A stretch of DNA of 64,000 nt from Saprospiraceae bacterium. Lineage in GTDB: Bacteria > Bacteroidota > Bacteroidia > Chitinophagales > Saprospiraceae. Under the pieces are notes generated by a model. It was not told where the DNA came from and made no database searches. It saw nothing but the letters and a program-made list of their open reading frames with translations. Position 1 is the stretch's first letter; each line of letters opens with the position of its first letter. The DNA is taken from contig JALHQW010000010.1 of NCBI GenBank assembly GCA_022841745.1, positions 62,001-126,000 of the forward strand. Reading direction: 5' to 3'. Below, piece after piece: positions 17,224 to 26,756 of this stretch. Both the position numbers and the translations under genes were made by a program.

Positions 17224-17550
17224 ATGCTTTTTGTGGCAGACAGCGCCAAAGAGCGCATACAGCAAATCAAACAGAAGCAAGGCTTCGGCGAAGATTATTT
17301 TGTAAGGGTCAGCGTAACCAGTGGAGGCTGTTCTGGCCTAAGCTATAACATGGACTTCGACAACGAGAGCCAGCCGAACGACCAGGTTTTTGAAGATAAT
17401 GGTACAAGGGTCGTCACCGACCTAAAAAGCTTCCTGTACCTGTTCAACTCCACACTCGAATTTTCGGGTGGCTTGGAAGGAAAGGGCTTTTACTTTAACA
17501 ACCCGAACGCCGCCCGCACCTGTGGCTGTGGCGAGAGTTTTGCGGTTTAG
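17224..17550 (+). CDS. iscA: A-type iron-sulfur carrier (IscA/HesB family)
   Basis: 108 residues with the three conserved cysteines of the family: C36 in SGGCSGLSY, and C100/C102 in TCGCGESFAV. It is the third gene of the isc operon and should bind iron or carry [2Fe-2S]/[4Fe-4S] clusters to target enzymes. IscA, ErpA and SufA cannot be separated by these motifs; the operon position favours IscA. A MITE-like element starts 12 bp after the stop codon. Confidence 0.92.
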   Translation: MLFVADSAKERIQQIKQKQGFGEDYFVRVSVTSGGCSGLSYNMDFDNESQPNDQVFEDNGTRVVTDLKSFLYLFNSTLEFSGGLEGKGFYFNNPNAARTCGCGESFAV

Positions 17551-17561
17551 AGGAAAAGAGC

Positions 17562-17721
17562 AATGGTTCGTGAAGTTTTAAGGTTGTATAGTTTTCGGGG
17601 TTTGGGGCAAAACCTAACTGTAAATCATTGTTGACAAGGTTGGAAAAGCAACCTATCTTTTCAAAACGGCTACTGTGCCGTAACCTTAGAACCCGAAAAC
17701 CCGAAAACTTCACGAACCATT
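17562..17721. mobile_element. MITE-like element family M160, copy 1
   Basis: 160 bp bounded by AATGGTTCGTGAAGTTTT and its exact inverse complement. The inner ends repeat GTTTTCGGG-type sequence so the inverted repeats extend imperfectly further inward. AAAAGAG occurs on both flanks (17554-17560 and 17722-17728), consistent with a target-site duplication. Copies 2 and 3 are at 30750-30909 and 51595-51740. It has no coding capacity, so a transposase would have to act in trans. Confidence 0.75.
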
Positions 17722-17745
17722 AAAAGAGGGTATCGGCCCAAAAAC

Positions 17746-17778
17746 AAAGCCTCGGTGGTGTGAACCAACCGAGGCTTT
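17746..17778. terminator. Intrinsic terminator between iscA and rpsP (probably bidirectional)
   Basis: An 11-bp stem, AAAGCCTCGGT with ACCGAGGCTTT, lies between the convergent iscA and rpsP genes. On the minus strand it is followed by a T-rich stretch (GTTTTTGGG), so it mainly ends rpsP; the T-rich arm also helps on the plus strand. Confidence 0.7.
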
Positions 17779-17807
17779 TATGTAGTAGAAGTGATTCTTG
17801 TATAAGA

Positions 17808-18311
17808 TTATTCTTCTTCCTGCTTTGCGGCTTCTTCCACCACTACTGGGGCTGGAGGAGCTACTTCAACTTTAGGAATTTCCTTTTTAGGAGCAACGGT
17901 GACATGCAAACCAGCAACCTTCGCACGGAAAGCCGCTTTTTCTGCCACCTTCTTCTCTGCACGACCAGCGGTCTTAGCATCCTTAGCTGCCACGTAATCA
18001 GTGTATTTTTGCATTGCAGCATCTTCGGTGAAGGCACCTTTAGCAACACCACGCATTACATGCTTGCGATAGAAAACACCTTTGAAACGAAGCATTGCCC
18101 GAACAGTCTCGGTAGGCTGCGCACCTTTTTGAAGCCAGTCATAGGCTTTGTCAGCGTCCAATTCAATGGTTGCTGGTTGTGTCAGCGGGTTGTAGGTGCC
18201 GATTTTCTCGATGAAACGACCGTCACGTGGCGCACGGGCATCAGCAATGACGATGTGGTAGAAAGGCTTTTTCTTTTTGCCCTTTCTTTGCAATCTGATT
18301 TTAACTGCCAT
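17808..18311 (-). CDS. rpsP: 30S ribosomal protein S16 with extended C-terminus
   Basis: From the ATG at 18311 ([20 protein letters not shown]) the protein has 167 residues. The first 80 are the canonical S16 core ([20 protein letters not shown]). The rest is an Ala/Lys/Glu-rich tail ending in [12 protein letters not shown], a length seen in other Bacteroidota but about twice that of E. coli S16. The reading frame is open upstream to 18404, but the S16 start is unmistakable. It is not next to rimM or trmD, its usual partners in many bacteria. Confidence 0.96.
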   Translation of the reverse strand: MAVKIRLQRKGKKKKPFYHIVIADARAPRDGRFIEKIGTYNPLTQPATIELDADKAYDWLQKGAQPTETVRAMLRFKGVFYRKHVMRGVAKGAFTEDAAMQKYTDYVAAKDAKTAGRAEKKVAEKAAFRAKVAGLHVTVAPKKEIPKVEVAPPAPVVVEEAAKQEEE

Positions 18312-18440
18312 TTTAAATGTTTGATAATGAGGTTGTTGGAAAAAAATGAAGTGAACTTTATCACCCCAATCAATTTGGCAATACCTCGATTTCACCATCC
18401 CCACTTACCCTGACAAGCAGGCTGTGGGATTAAGCGGGCG

Positions 18441-18448
18441 CAAAAGTA
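18441..18448 (-). promoter_or_regulatory. -7 element of rpsP
   Basis: TACTTTTG on the minus strand, about 130 bp before the start codon. It leaves a long leader that could carry autoregulation by S16; no leader structure was worked out. Confidence 0.5.
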
Positions 18449-18575
18449 TGTTCTTTTTAACTATAATTGCGCTTATGATCCTTGTTTTTTTAGGGATAGC
18501 TTGATTATATGAAAAAAAACCTTGAAAATTGCAAACACTTTAGAGAATCCCCCAGCGAAACAAACCACTTTACTA

Positions 18576-21500
18576 ATGAACACTATCACCCAGACAGTCA
18601 TACTTTCATTCTTTCCGTTTTTACTCTTCTCACAAGTTCAAATTGCTGGAATCATCAACGACTACGCTAAGGTGTCCTCCATTGACCCCTGTGAAGCTAG
18701 GTTGACTGTTTCTAATCCGACCCTTTTTATACAAGGTACCAAAGTATTGTTGATTCAAATGAAAGGGGCTACCATCCACACCTCCAATTCTGGCAGCTTC
18801 GGCAATATTGACGAAATTAATGCTGCTGGGCACTACGAATTGGGCGAGGTCAAGTCAATAAACGGCAACAACGTTTACCTCAGGCATGAATTTTTAAATA
18901 ACTACGATGTAACGGGGAGTTTGCAATTGATAACGGTTCCTAATTATGACAATGCCTTGATTGTCAACACTTTGACAGCTAAGCCTTGGGATGGTGAAAC
19001 CGGAGGTGTTTTGATTTTTGAGGCTGAAAACCTTGAGTTTTCGGCGTCAATAGATGTTTCGGGGTTAGGTTTCCGAGGGGCAGAGAAAAAGCTTGTGACC
19101 AGCGATTGCTCATTTTTTACTAATGCAGATGATTATCACTACGGCACATCAAATTGGCGGGGCTCCTTGAAAGGGGAGGGGATAGCCGACTTGGAGAGTG
19201 GAAAGGAGCATGGCCGTGGGGCACAAGCCAACGGCGGCGGCGGGGGCAATGACCACAACAGTGGGGGTGGCGGTGGTGGTAATACTTCGAATGGAGGAAT
19301 TGGGGGCAAACAAAGCGCCCCTGGTTTCGGCTGCGATGGCGACTACCCAGGTAGGGGGGGCAAGGCTTGTCCTACCGAGGAGTCAAGGATTTACCTCGGC
19401 GGTGGAGGCGGTGCCGGCCATTTTGACGATGACGGTGCGGGTAGTTCCGGTGGTAACGGTGGCGGCATTGCAGTGGTTATAGTCAACTCCATAACGGCCA
19501 ACGGCTATTCCATCATTTCAAACGGGGTGCAACCCCCAGTGGCGGGCGGTGATGGTGCTGGCGGCGGGGGGGCAGGCGGAACCATTATTTTGACCACGAA
19601 TAGCATTCAGGGCCAACTGAAAATTGAGGCAAAAGGCGGCGTTGGCGGAGATGCCAGCAATATTTCAGAAAGGTGCAACGGCGTGGGCGGTGGCGGCAGT
19701 GGCGGCAGGCTTTTGTCTAAATCATTTCAGGGGCTTTTAGTCAACTTGGATGGTGGACAACCCGGCGTCAATTTGGTATCATCTGGGCAATGCAATGGGC
19801 AGTCCAATGGGGGCGAGGAAGGAGAAATAGGTGTAGAAGCCATTCTTCAAACATTGCCGCAATCAGACAATGAGATGATTGAAACCAATGTATTGCAACA
19901 ACCATCCGACCCAATGGGATGCGTGGGTGTGGCATTGGAATTGAGTTTTTTGGTGGAAGGTAACTATTTGGCTTACCAATGGCAACAGGACTATGGAAGC
20001 GGCTGGCAAGACCTTCAAAACAACGCTAACTACGCTGGTGCCAATACTCCAATTTTGGAAATTTCAAGCCCAGCACCTGCCATGGACGGCACCAAGTATC
20101 GCTGCATTGTATCAAACACCTGCAACGCCGTTTTGTCCTCAGATGATGTGATATTGGAATTGGTGGGAGCTACTGAATCCAATTTCACGGTCAACTCGCT
20201 CGGAAATGGCAATTACCAGTTTCAGAGTGCCACATTGAATGCGACCAGCTTCCTGTGGGAGTTTGGCGATGGAACTACGAGCAACGAGGAGAGTCCATTG
20301 CATACCTATGCTGATTTCGGAAACTTCAATGTAACATTGACCGCAACAGGCCCTTGCGGGGACGACGTTTTCAGTTCAAACATCATAGTCGCAGTGCTTC
20401 CAACTGCTGGTTTTTCCTTCACAAATACAGGAAACTGTGCGCCTCAAGCCGTTCAATTCCAAAACGAGTCCTCTGCCAACGCCATCAGTTACCAATGGTA
20501 TTTTCCCGGCGGGCTGCCTGAGTATTCCACTGCTGCTGCTCCCTTGGTTGTTTATCCCATACAAGGTATTTATGATGTCATCTTGATTGCCACAAACTCA
20601 GTAGGAAGTGATACCTTAACCATGACCCAGGCTATTGAAGTTGGTGGTGTGCCAGTTGTTGATTTTGAGTACGATGTGAACAATCTTACGGTCAGTTTTT
20701 TCAACCAAAGCTTGAATGCGTCAAATGGTTATTTATGGGATTTTGGCGATGGAACTACCTCAACGGATCCGCAACCCATCCATCAATATGCAACACAGGG
20801 TATTTATCTTGTGACTTTGACAGCATTCAACGAATGTGGTGAGTCAACCCTTAGCTTGGATGTGCCAACAGGCGCTTTGCCATTGGCCGCCTTTACAGCC
20901 AATAGTGTTTCTGGCTGTAGTCCCATGCAGGTTCAATTTGAAAATCAGTCATCAGGTGGCAATAATTTACTGTACCAATGGGAGTTCCCCGGCGGGCAGC
21001 CTGCCACTTCCAATGAGCCTAATCCAACTGTTGCCTATGCCAATGCAGGCATTTACCCTGTAAAATTGACCGTATCCAATGCACTAGGAAGCCATTCAAC
21101 TGAGCAAGTAAATTATATACAGGTTTACCAAACCCCAGTTGCCGATTTCACCTATCAAATAGATGGCTATACGGCGACCTTTACTAATACAACCAATGGA
21201 GGCACCCAATACACTTGGGATTTTGGGGATGGCTCCACTAGCCAAGCATTGAACCCCTCTTATACTTATGCTGGACCTGGGAATTATGATGTAATGTTGA
21301 CCGCTTCCAGTTCAAATTGCGGCAGTGCCATTGCTTATTCCATTTTCTTGCAGCCATTGGGCACTATGGAAAACGGCTTGGAGGAACAAGTTTCCATATT
21401 TCCGAATCCTACAAGTGATTGGTTAACTATTGGTTTTGGCGATTTTATGGGAAAAATCCAGGAATTGAACTTGAGAAATGTGGCTGGCAGTCTTATACGT

Positions 21501-21626
21501 TCCATCCCGGCCCAAGGTGCCGATAGTTACAGGTTGAACATCGAAACACTTCCTGCAGGGCTTTATTTTTTACAGGTTGAAGTTGAAAATGGTCTTGTGT
21601 TGTCAAAACTGGTTATTAAGCAGTGA
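18576..21626 (+). CDS. Secreted PKD-domain protein with type IX secretion signal
   Basis: About 1016 residues from the ATG at 18576 (MNTITQTVILSFFPFLLFSQ, a signal peptide). Residues about 60-210 form a beta-rich domain. A glycine-rich low-complexity stretch of about 120 residues follows (GGGGGNDHNSGGGGGGNTSN and GGGGGAGHFDDDGAGSSGG), similar to glycine-rich surface proteins. An Ig-like segment then leads to five PKD domains, alternating the WEFGDGTTS and WYFPGG types. The C-terminus (VSIFPNPTSDWLTIGF to GLYFLQVEVENGLVLSKLVIK) is a type A T9SS sorting domain. It is exported across the outer membrane and probably anchored on the cell surface; adhesion or polymer binding is inferred. It is transcribed alone, convergent with the CHAT gene. 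Confidence 0.88.
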   Translation: MNTITQTVILSFFPFLLFSQVQIAGIINDYAKVSSIDPCEARLTVSNPTLFIQGTKVLLIQMKGATIHTSNSGSFGNIDEINAAGHYELGEVKSINGNNVYLRHEFLNNYDVTGSLQLITVPNYDNALIVNTLTAKPWDGETGGVLIFEAENLEFSASIDVSGLGFRGAEKKLVTSDCSFFTNADDYHYGTSNWRGSLKGEGIADLESGKEHGRGAQANGGGGGNDHNSGGGGGGNTSNGGIGGKQSAPGFGCDGDYPGRGGKACPTEESRIYLGGGGGAGHFDDDGAGSSGGNGGGIAVVIVNSITANGYSIISNGVQPPVAGGDGAGGGGAGGTIILTTNSIQGQLKIEAKGGVGGDASNISERCNGVGGGGSGGRLLSKSFQGLLVNLDGGQPGVNLVSSGQCNGQSNGGEEGEIGVEAILQTLPQSDNEMIETNVLQQPSDPMGCVGVALELSFLVEGNYLAYQWQQDYGSGWQDLQNNANYAGANTPILEISSPAPAMDGTKYRCIVSNTCNAVLSSDDVILELVGATESNFTVNSLGNGNYQFQSATLNATSFLWEFGDGTTSNEESPLHTYADFGNFNVTLTATGPCGDDVFSSNIIVAVLPTAGFSFTNTGNCAPQAVQFQNESSANAISYQWYFPGGLPEYSTAAAPLVVYPIQGIYDVILIATNSVGSDTLTMTQAIEVGGVPVVDFEYDVNNLTVSFFNQSLNASNGYLWDFGDGTTSTDPQPIHQYATQGIYLVTLTAFNECGESTLSLDVPTGALPLAAFTANSVSGCSPMQVQFENQSSGGNNLLYQWEFPGGQPATSNEPNPTVAYANAGIYPVKLTVSNALGSHSTEQVNYIQVYQTPVADFTYQIDGYTATFTNTTNGGTQYTWDFGDGSTSQALNPSYTYAGPGNYDVMLTASSSNCGSAIAYSIFLQPLGTMENGLEEQVSIFPNPTSDWLTIGFGDFMGKIQELNLRNVAGSLIRSIPAQGADSYRLNIETLPAGLYFLQVEVENGLVLSKLVIKQ

Positions 21627-21725
21627 TGCAACAGAATTACATAAATGCCTAAGCTTCACTATTGAACTCGGCTCCTTTATCGGTTTTTAAAAAATGGTTT
21701 GGAGATATTCAGGAGAAATTTGCAT

Positions 21726-24700
21726 TTAATCGTTGGGGAGCTTATGCTTTCTCTTTTTGTAAAATATAATTCCTGCAAAGGTGAGGACCAAACTTACTGC
21801 CCCCCATGCCCAAATGGGCCAACCCAGCCCGTTCAAGGAGGACATATCGCCCACGGGGATAAAAGCCGCCCAGTACAAGGGGTGGGAGGCGTTGGTGCCT
21901 TGCCTGTTTTTCAAGAAATTGAGTTTGGCATTCCGCAGTGCTTCGTCTTTTTCTTGGCCTTTTTTCAAGTTTTGGTAAAAAAAGCGCATGATTTCTGAAG
22001 AAGCAAAATCGTCAATACTCCAAAGGGTAGTGACGATGCTGGCAGCCCCCGCATAAGAAAATCCCCTTGCAAGACTTACGATGCCTTCGCCCCTTTGAAG
22101 CTCACCTATCCCTGTTTCGCAGGCAGATAGCACGACCAATGCGGCCTTGATGCGCATGGAATACAAATCCTTGACAAACACCAATTCATTTTCAATGGAA
22201 TCGAGGGTTTGATAAAATGCCAAGTAAGAATACTCGCCATGCTCGTCGTTGGATTTGGCGTGTACGGCAAGGTGCAATATGCCCGCATCGGGAGCTGCCT
22301 TCGTAAAGTTTAGTTCAGTTGCAGCCGTATCCAGAAATACCTGTCCCCCCATGATGTCCTGAATGGACTTCACTTCGGATTGGTTGAACTTTAAATTGCC
22401 TAAAACAGCCCTCCAGGGGTCGTCACGGCGCATATTCAAGGAGTCACCACCATAGCTTGGTGCGAAGGCAACAAAACCACCTCGCCCCCAATTTGAATTT
22501 CGACCCAGCATTTCCTTGTGCAGGGTAGCCGAATAGCTGTAGCTGAATTGGAAGTGTTTGATGAGGTAATCGTGGGTGCCATAAGCACCAAAATCATCGG
22601 GCGGACTGGCCAACAGGGCATCGAATGGCAAATAACCAATGACGCCACCGGGCAGCACAACTACCTGATTGCCAGTGAGTTTTGACTGGACAGGCTCAAA
22701 TAGCAACTGATAAAGCTCGTAGCCAAGGTTGGTGTATTTTTGGCTCAAGAATTCTACCTCTTCACCGGCCGGGTTGAATCGGTAGATGCTGTTCCTGAAC
22801 TCTTGCACCCAAGCCTCCAATGGGAACTCGTTTGGGATTTTCACTACTTCAAAACTGGACTCCCCAATCACAAAAGCGAAAATGCTTTCTTCACCCACGA
22901 AATAACCCAGCATGTTCTGCGCTGGCCTCAATAGCTTGCTTTGTATTTCGGGTACCTTCACCAGTTCTGGCGCATATTTCAAGGTGAAATAATTAGGGTA
23001 GTCTTTTCTGAATCTTGCCATTAGGTTGGCAGTTTGCTGCTGAAGCGAAAACAGTAGGTTGTTCCATTTGGCCAACTTCTTGGGGTCGGTGGCATCAGTG
23101 TTCATTTTCTCCTCAAAAATCAACCGTTCCAAGTACGCCATGTCAATTTTAAGTCTTCGCTCGGTTTCCAAAAGGCTGTCTGGAATCTCAGCAAACCTGC
23201 CGGCCTGGACTGATTGGAGGGCTTCGAGCAGTAGCGTGGCATTGCTCCGTTCCGAAACCTCGAAGGCCTGGTGCCAGAAGCTGTAGTCGTTTGTCAGTTC
23301 TTTGAGGGCGAACTTGACGGCTATGGCATTTTCATAAATACGGAAATATTTTTCCAATAATGCTTGGCGGGAGCCAGGTTCTTCCAACGTAAGTTTCACA
23401 AAATCAATGAGCTGGATGGCAATAGAATAATTTTTGTCCGCTTCAAGCAACCATTTTTTTGTTTTCGATTTATCATGAAAACCTTGAAGCAACTCTCCTT
23501 TATTCCTAAAAACATCCAACAGTACGATAGGGGAGGACACCTTTTCAAACGACACCGGCTTCAAGCCCGAATAGCTGATGGCTGCCATTGCGGAATCACA
23601 TAATGCCATGGATAGCGCCTCATTGTTGCTATTGACAAGTGCTAGGTTGCTGTAGATTTGGGCTACGTCAGGGTGCCATCTTCCCAGTAATTGCAAGTTG
23701 ATTTGAAGCGCTTGTTCAAATTGTTGCTTGGCAAGCTCAAGTTTATTTTTTGAAAGGTAAAGGTTGCCGATTCGGTACAAGGAGTTGGCTATATATAGGT
23801 CTTGCTTGTTGGGTTGCTTCCTTACTACGCTCAGGGCAGCTTTGTAAAATTTTAGTGCCTCTGATTGGTTGCCCAATTTTTCATAATAATACCCAATGTC
23901 GTTGTTGTACTCTACTATATCGGTGGGGTCGCCGGTGGGCTGGCTATTGTAAATTTGGATAGCTTCCGTGTACCATTTGATAGCGTTGTCAAAATCGTTG
24001 CTTTGCAGGTAGCAGTCGCCCAAGTAGTTGCTCGTACGGGCCACGAGATGGTTGTTCTTCCCAAAAAAACGGATCCGGATATCGTATGCCTTGTTGAAGA
24101 AGGCAAGTGCTTTTTTTATGTCGCCACGATTCAACAACAACATGCCAGCGTTCGAATAAATATTGGCCACATCGGGGTGGTTTTCGCCGAGGTTTATCTG
24201 GTTGTTTTTCAAGGCAAGGTCGAAGAACGCCAATGCCGATTGATAGTCGCCCTTGAAGTTGGCTACAGCCCCCATATTATTGTAGAGCGCTGCAAACTCT
24301 GGATGGTTCTTGGGCAAGACCTTATTATAAATGGTGAGCGTTGTGTCAAAATAGCGCATTGATTCGCCCAACTTGTCAAGTTTTGAACAAGCCGTGCCAA
24401 GGTTCATATAGGTATTGGCTGTGGAAAGGTGATTTAGCCCATATTTTTTTTGATTTACCCGAAGCGCTAGCTTGTAGTGCTCGAAAGCCTTTTCGTAGTC
24501 GCCTAGGTTCTCGTAAGCGATACCGAGGTTGTTTAGGTTATCGGAAACATCTGGCGAATTGTTTTTTTCATTGATGGCAAGGCTCAAGTGAAGAAGTTTG
24601 ATAGCCTCCTTGTTTTTGCCCGTAGTAAAAAGGAAAATACCATAGCTGTTATATGCTTTTGCCCGTTCGAAATGAGTGGCAGAAAGGTGCTTTTCCGCAA

Positions 24701-24992
24701 TTTCAACCGAACGCTTAAGGTTGAACTCTGCATCCGTAAATTTACCCTCCCTTCGGTAACAAATACCAATGCTCCTAAACTCGGCGGCCAACCTATCAAA
24801 AGGTACAGGACGGCTGTTCTGGTAGATATTTAGTGCTTTTTTACGGATGAGGATGGCTTGCCTGTTGTCTGGAATCCTACTCAAGCTATCGGCAATAAGG
24901 TCGTACCGCTTGGCAAGGGCAAGCTCTGCGTTTTGGCTCCGCACAACAGTGGCCAATAACAGCAATCCAAGCAAGTAAAACGTTTTCTTCAT
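21726..24992 (-). CDS. TPR-CHAT protein with signal peptide and C-terminal membrane anchor
   Basis: 1088 residues. MKKTFYLLGLLLLATVVRSQ is a signal peptide. Residues about 60-470 hold nine or more TPR units (LNNLGIAYENLGDYEKAFEHY, IYSNAGMLLLNRGDIKKAL). Residues about 740-1060 are a CHAT domain, a caspase-like cysteine protease fold: the histidine lies in ILHLAVHAKS and the nucleophile in LSACETGIGELQRGEG, followed by the conserved ARGFSYAGAASIVTTLWSIDD and HPLYWAAFIPVGD. A transmembrane helix (WAWGAVSLVLTFAGIIFY) and a KKRKH tail close the protein, so the CHAT domain should face the periplasm. It is probably co-transcribed with the choice-of-anchor-B gene, which ends 25 bp upstream. Its proteolytic target is unknown. 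Confidence 0.9.
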   Translation of the reverse strand: MKKTFYLLGLLLLATVVRSQNAELALAKRYDLIADSLSRIPDNRQAILIRKKALNIYQNSRPVPFDRLAAEFRSIGICYRREGKFTDAEFNLKRSVEIAEKHLSATHFERAKAYNSYGIFLFTTGKNKEAIKLLHLSLAINEKNNSPDVSDNLNNLGIAYENLGDYEKAFEHYKLALRVNQKKYGLNHLSTANTYMNLGTACSKLDKLGESMRYFDTTLTIYNKVLPKNHPEFAALYNNMGAVANFKGDYQSALAFFDLALKNNQINLGENHPDVANIYSNAGMLLLNRGDIKKALAFFNKAYDIRIRFFGKNNHLVARTSNYLGDCYLQSNDFDNAIKWYTEAIQIYNSQPTGDPTDIVEYNNDIGYYYEKLGNQSEALKFYKAALSVVRKQPNKQDLYIANSLYRIGNLYLSKNKLELAKQQFEQALQINLQLLGRWHPDVAQIYSNLALVNSNNEALSMALCDSAMAAISYSGLKPVSFEKVSSPIVLLDVFRNKGELLQGFHDKSKTKKWLLEADKNYSIAIQLIDFVKLTLEEPGSRQALLEKYFRIYENAIAVKFALKELTNDYSFWHQAFEVSERSNATLLLEALQSVQAGRFAEIPDSLLETERRLKIDMAYLERLIFEEKMNTDATDPKKLAKWNNLLFSLQQQTANLMARFRKDYPNYFTLKYAPELVKVPEIQSKLLRPAQNMLGYFVGEESIFAFVIGESSFEVVKIPNEFPLEAWVQEFRNSIYRFNPAGEEVEFLSQKYTNLGYELYQLLFEPVQSKLTGNQVVVLPGGVIGYLPFDALLASPPDDFGAYGTHDYLIKHFQFSYSYSATLHKEMLGRNSNWGRGGFVAFAPSYGGDSLNMRRDDPWRAVLGNLKFNQSEVKSIQDIMGGQVFLDTAATELNFTKAAPDAGILHLAVHAKSNDEHGEYSYLAFYQTLDSIENELVFVKDLYSMRIKAALVVLSACETGIGELQRGEGIVSLARGFSYAGAASIVTTLWSIDDFASSEIMRFFYQNLKKGQEKDEALRNAKLNFLKNRQGTNASHPLYWAAFIPVGDMSSLNGLGWPIWAWGAVSLVLTFAGIIFYKKRKHKLPND

Positions 24993-25017
24993 GTTTGTTA
25001 TCTGGTAATCACCGAGG

Positions 25018-26598
25018 TTAAAAAGCTGCTAATCTGGCAGTTGCAATCAACGTGCCCTCGCCGTCAAAAATTGCAAGCAGCAGGATGCCAGACGAGTTAG
25101 CTGGCAGTTCCACATGAAATTTGCCGCTATCTGGAACCGAATTCGAGGACACAACCCTTCCCGTTCCATCTATTAGCTCGTATGAACGCCCATTGCCAAT
25201 GTTTTCTAAGTCCACATTGAAACCTTGTGCGGATGGGTTAGGGGACACTACTGGGCTGATAATATTTTTTGGGTTATGAGCCGTGGGAGAAAACCCTATT
25301 GGTACCAAAGGGAATTCAAAAAATAGGCTATCTCCTTGGGTTACTTCGAAATTCATGGATTTTGGGGAATAACCATCCTTTTTTACAATCAGCTGGTACT
25401 GGCCCTCCAACATTCCTTTTTTGAAATAACCTGTCAGGCCCGTGTACAAGGTATCGCCCACCAACGGTAGTTCAACTTGTGCATTTTGAATCAGCTCGTT
25501 AGTGAGGCTGTCTTTCACAATTCCATAGATTCGAGCTGCCTTGGTTCCATTGAATTCCCATACATAGAGGCCATCGGTGCGGTCTCCTCCAATGATTTTT
25601 CCAGAAGGAAAATAAGGGCAAGCAGACCAAAGTCCATTGAACCCACCGCTAGCGCCTGGCCAGGTATCGTAAAATCCAACTTCCACAGGAACGGTTGGGT
25701 CTGCTATGTCCAATACTCGAAATCCCTCTGTGTTGTGGGACAGGAAGCAAAAATCACCATAGACGTAAGGATTGTGAACAAGACTGGCTTCGTTGGCCGA
25801 ATATCTGGCAACTTCGAACGGGTTGAATAGGTCCTCAATATTGAAGATTCGGGCAGGGTAACCGTCTTGTTCATCAGCGATTATCAAGAATCGTCCATCG
25901 GAAGTGGACGAAGCGCTATGTGAGTTCTTTCCGTCGTAAGAAATTATGCTGATGAGCTGCGGGCTGGTTTTGTCTGATATATCAACAATATCAAATTTAG
26001 TTTCATTGAATGCAGCGGCAAATAGCAAGTCGCCTCTGATATGGGCATCGTGGATATAGTAGCCAGGTGCATAAAGCCCCACTTCTTTGGGGTCAGCTGG
26101 ATTCGTTACGTCCATGATATGCACCCCTTTCGTGGCAGTGGTACCTATCACATAGACGTAAGGTTCATCATTGTCAATTGCTTTTTGAATGATATGCCCT
26201 TTCGTAAAAGTAGCCGTATAATTAGTGACCAAGTGGAGGCTGTCTGGCAGATAGCTAAGATCAATTACCTGCATTCCATGTCCAGTTCCGCTCACATCGG
26301 TGGTTACATAGGCATGGTGGCCAATTACCGTGATTTCCCGCCAATTGGTCTCAGGGCCCGGCACAAACCCATTTTCCTCAAGGATGCAACTATCTGCAAT
26401 GCAATAGGCTGCTGTACCTGTTTTTGCGCCAAGAAGGGCGTATTCTTTCCCATCTTGTGCGATGTAGGCCCATGACCCGGAATAGCGGGTGTCACCACGG
26501 TTGTACTGACCCACCAATTCAATATTCAGGGAGGGCTGTCCTATCAAATTGGAAAAAAGCAATGAAAACAAGCTGGCAAATGCCATGGAACGGAACAT
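25018..26598 (-). CDS. Choice-of-anchor B family secreted protein with T9SS sorting domain
   Basis: 526 residues. The signal peptide is MFRSMAFASLFSLLFSNLIG (a start at the second Met is also possible). Residues about 25-345 contain LVIVD-like beta-propeller repeats (HIMDVTNPADPKEVGLY, FRVLDIADPTVPVEVGFYD, FDIVDISDKTSPQLI), the hallmark of choice-of-anchor B proteins. A carboxypeptidase-regulatory-like domain follows (IYGIVKDSLTNELIQNAQV). The end (VSPNPSAQGFNVDLENIG to GEGTLIATARLAAF) resembles a type A T9SS domain. It lies upstream of the TPR-CHAT gene in the same operon, which suggests a joint role at the cell surface or periplasm; the role itself is unknown. Confidence 0.85.
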   Translation of the reverse strand: MFRSMAFASLFSLLFSNLIGQPSLNIELVGQYNRGDTRYSGSWAYIAQDGKEYALLGAKTGTAAYCIADSCILEENGFVPGPETNWREITVIGHHAYVTTDVSGTGHGMQVIDLSYLPDSLHLVTNYTATFTKGHIIQKAIDNDEPYVYVIGTTATKGVHIMDVTNPADPKEVGLYAPGYYIHDAHIRGDLLFAAAFNETKFDIVDISDKTSPQLISIISYDGKNSHSASSTSDGRFLIIADEQDGYPARIFNIEDLFNPFEVARYSANEASLVHNPYVYGDFCFLSHNTEGFRVLDIADPTVPVEVGFYDTWPGASGGFNGLWSACPYFPSGKIIGGDRTDGLYVWEFNGTKAARIYGIVKDSLTNELIQNAQVELPLVGDTLYTGLTGYFKKGMLEGQYQLIVKKDGYSPKSMNFEVTQGDSLFFEFPLVPIGFSPTAHNPKNIISPVVSPNPSAQGFNVDLENIGNGRSYELIDGTGRVVSSNSVPDSGKFHVELPANSSGILLLAIFDGEGTLIATARLAAF

Positions 26599-26756
26599 AC
26601 TTGGTGTAGTTTACGACGGTAAATGAGCAGCGAATTTAGCGAAAACCCCAACAAATCAAGGGAATAGCCAAATGAGGATGTATTTTTAGTAGTTATGAAA
26701 CAAATTATCCAGCAAATTTGCACCTCCATTTTCAAAAAACTTAAACCATTCAACAA

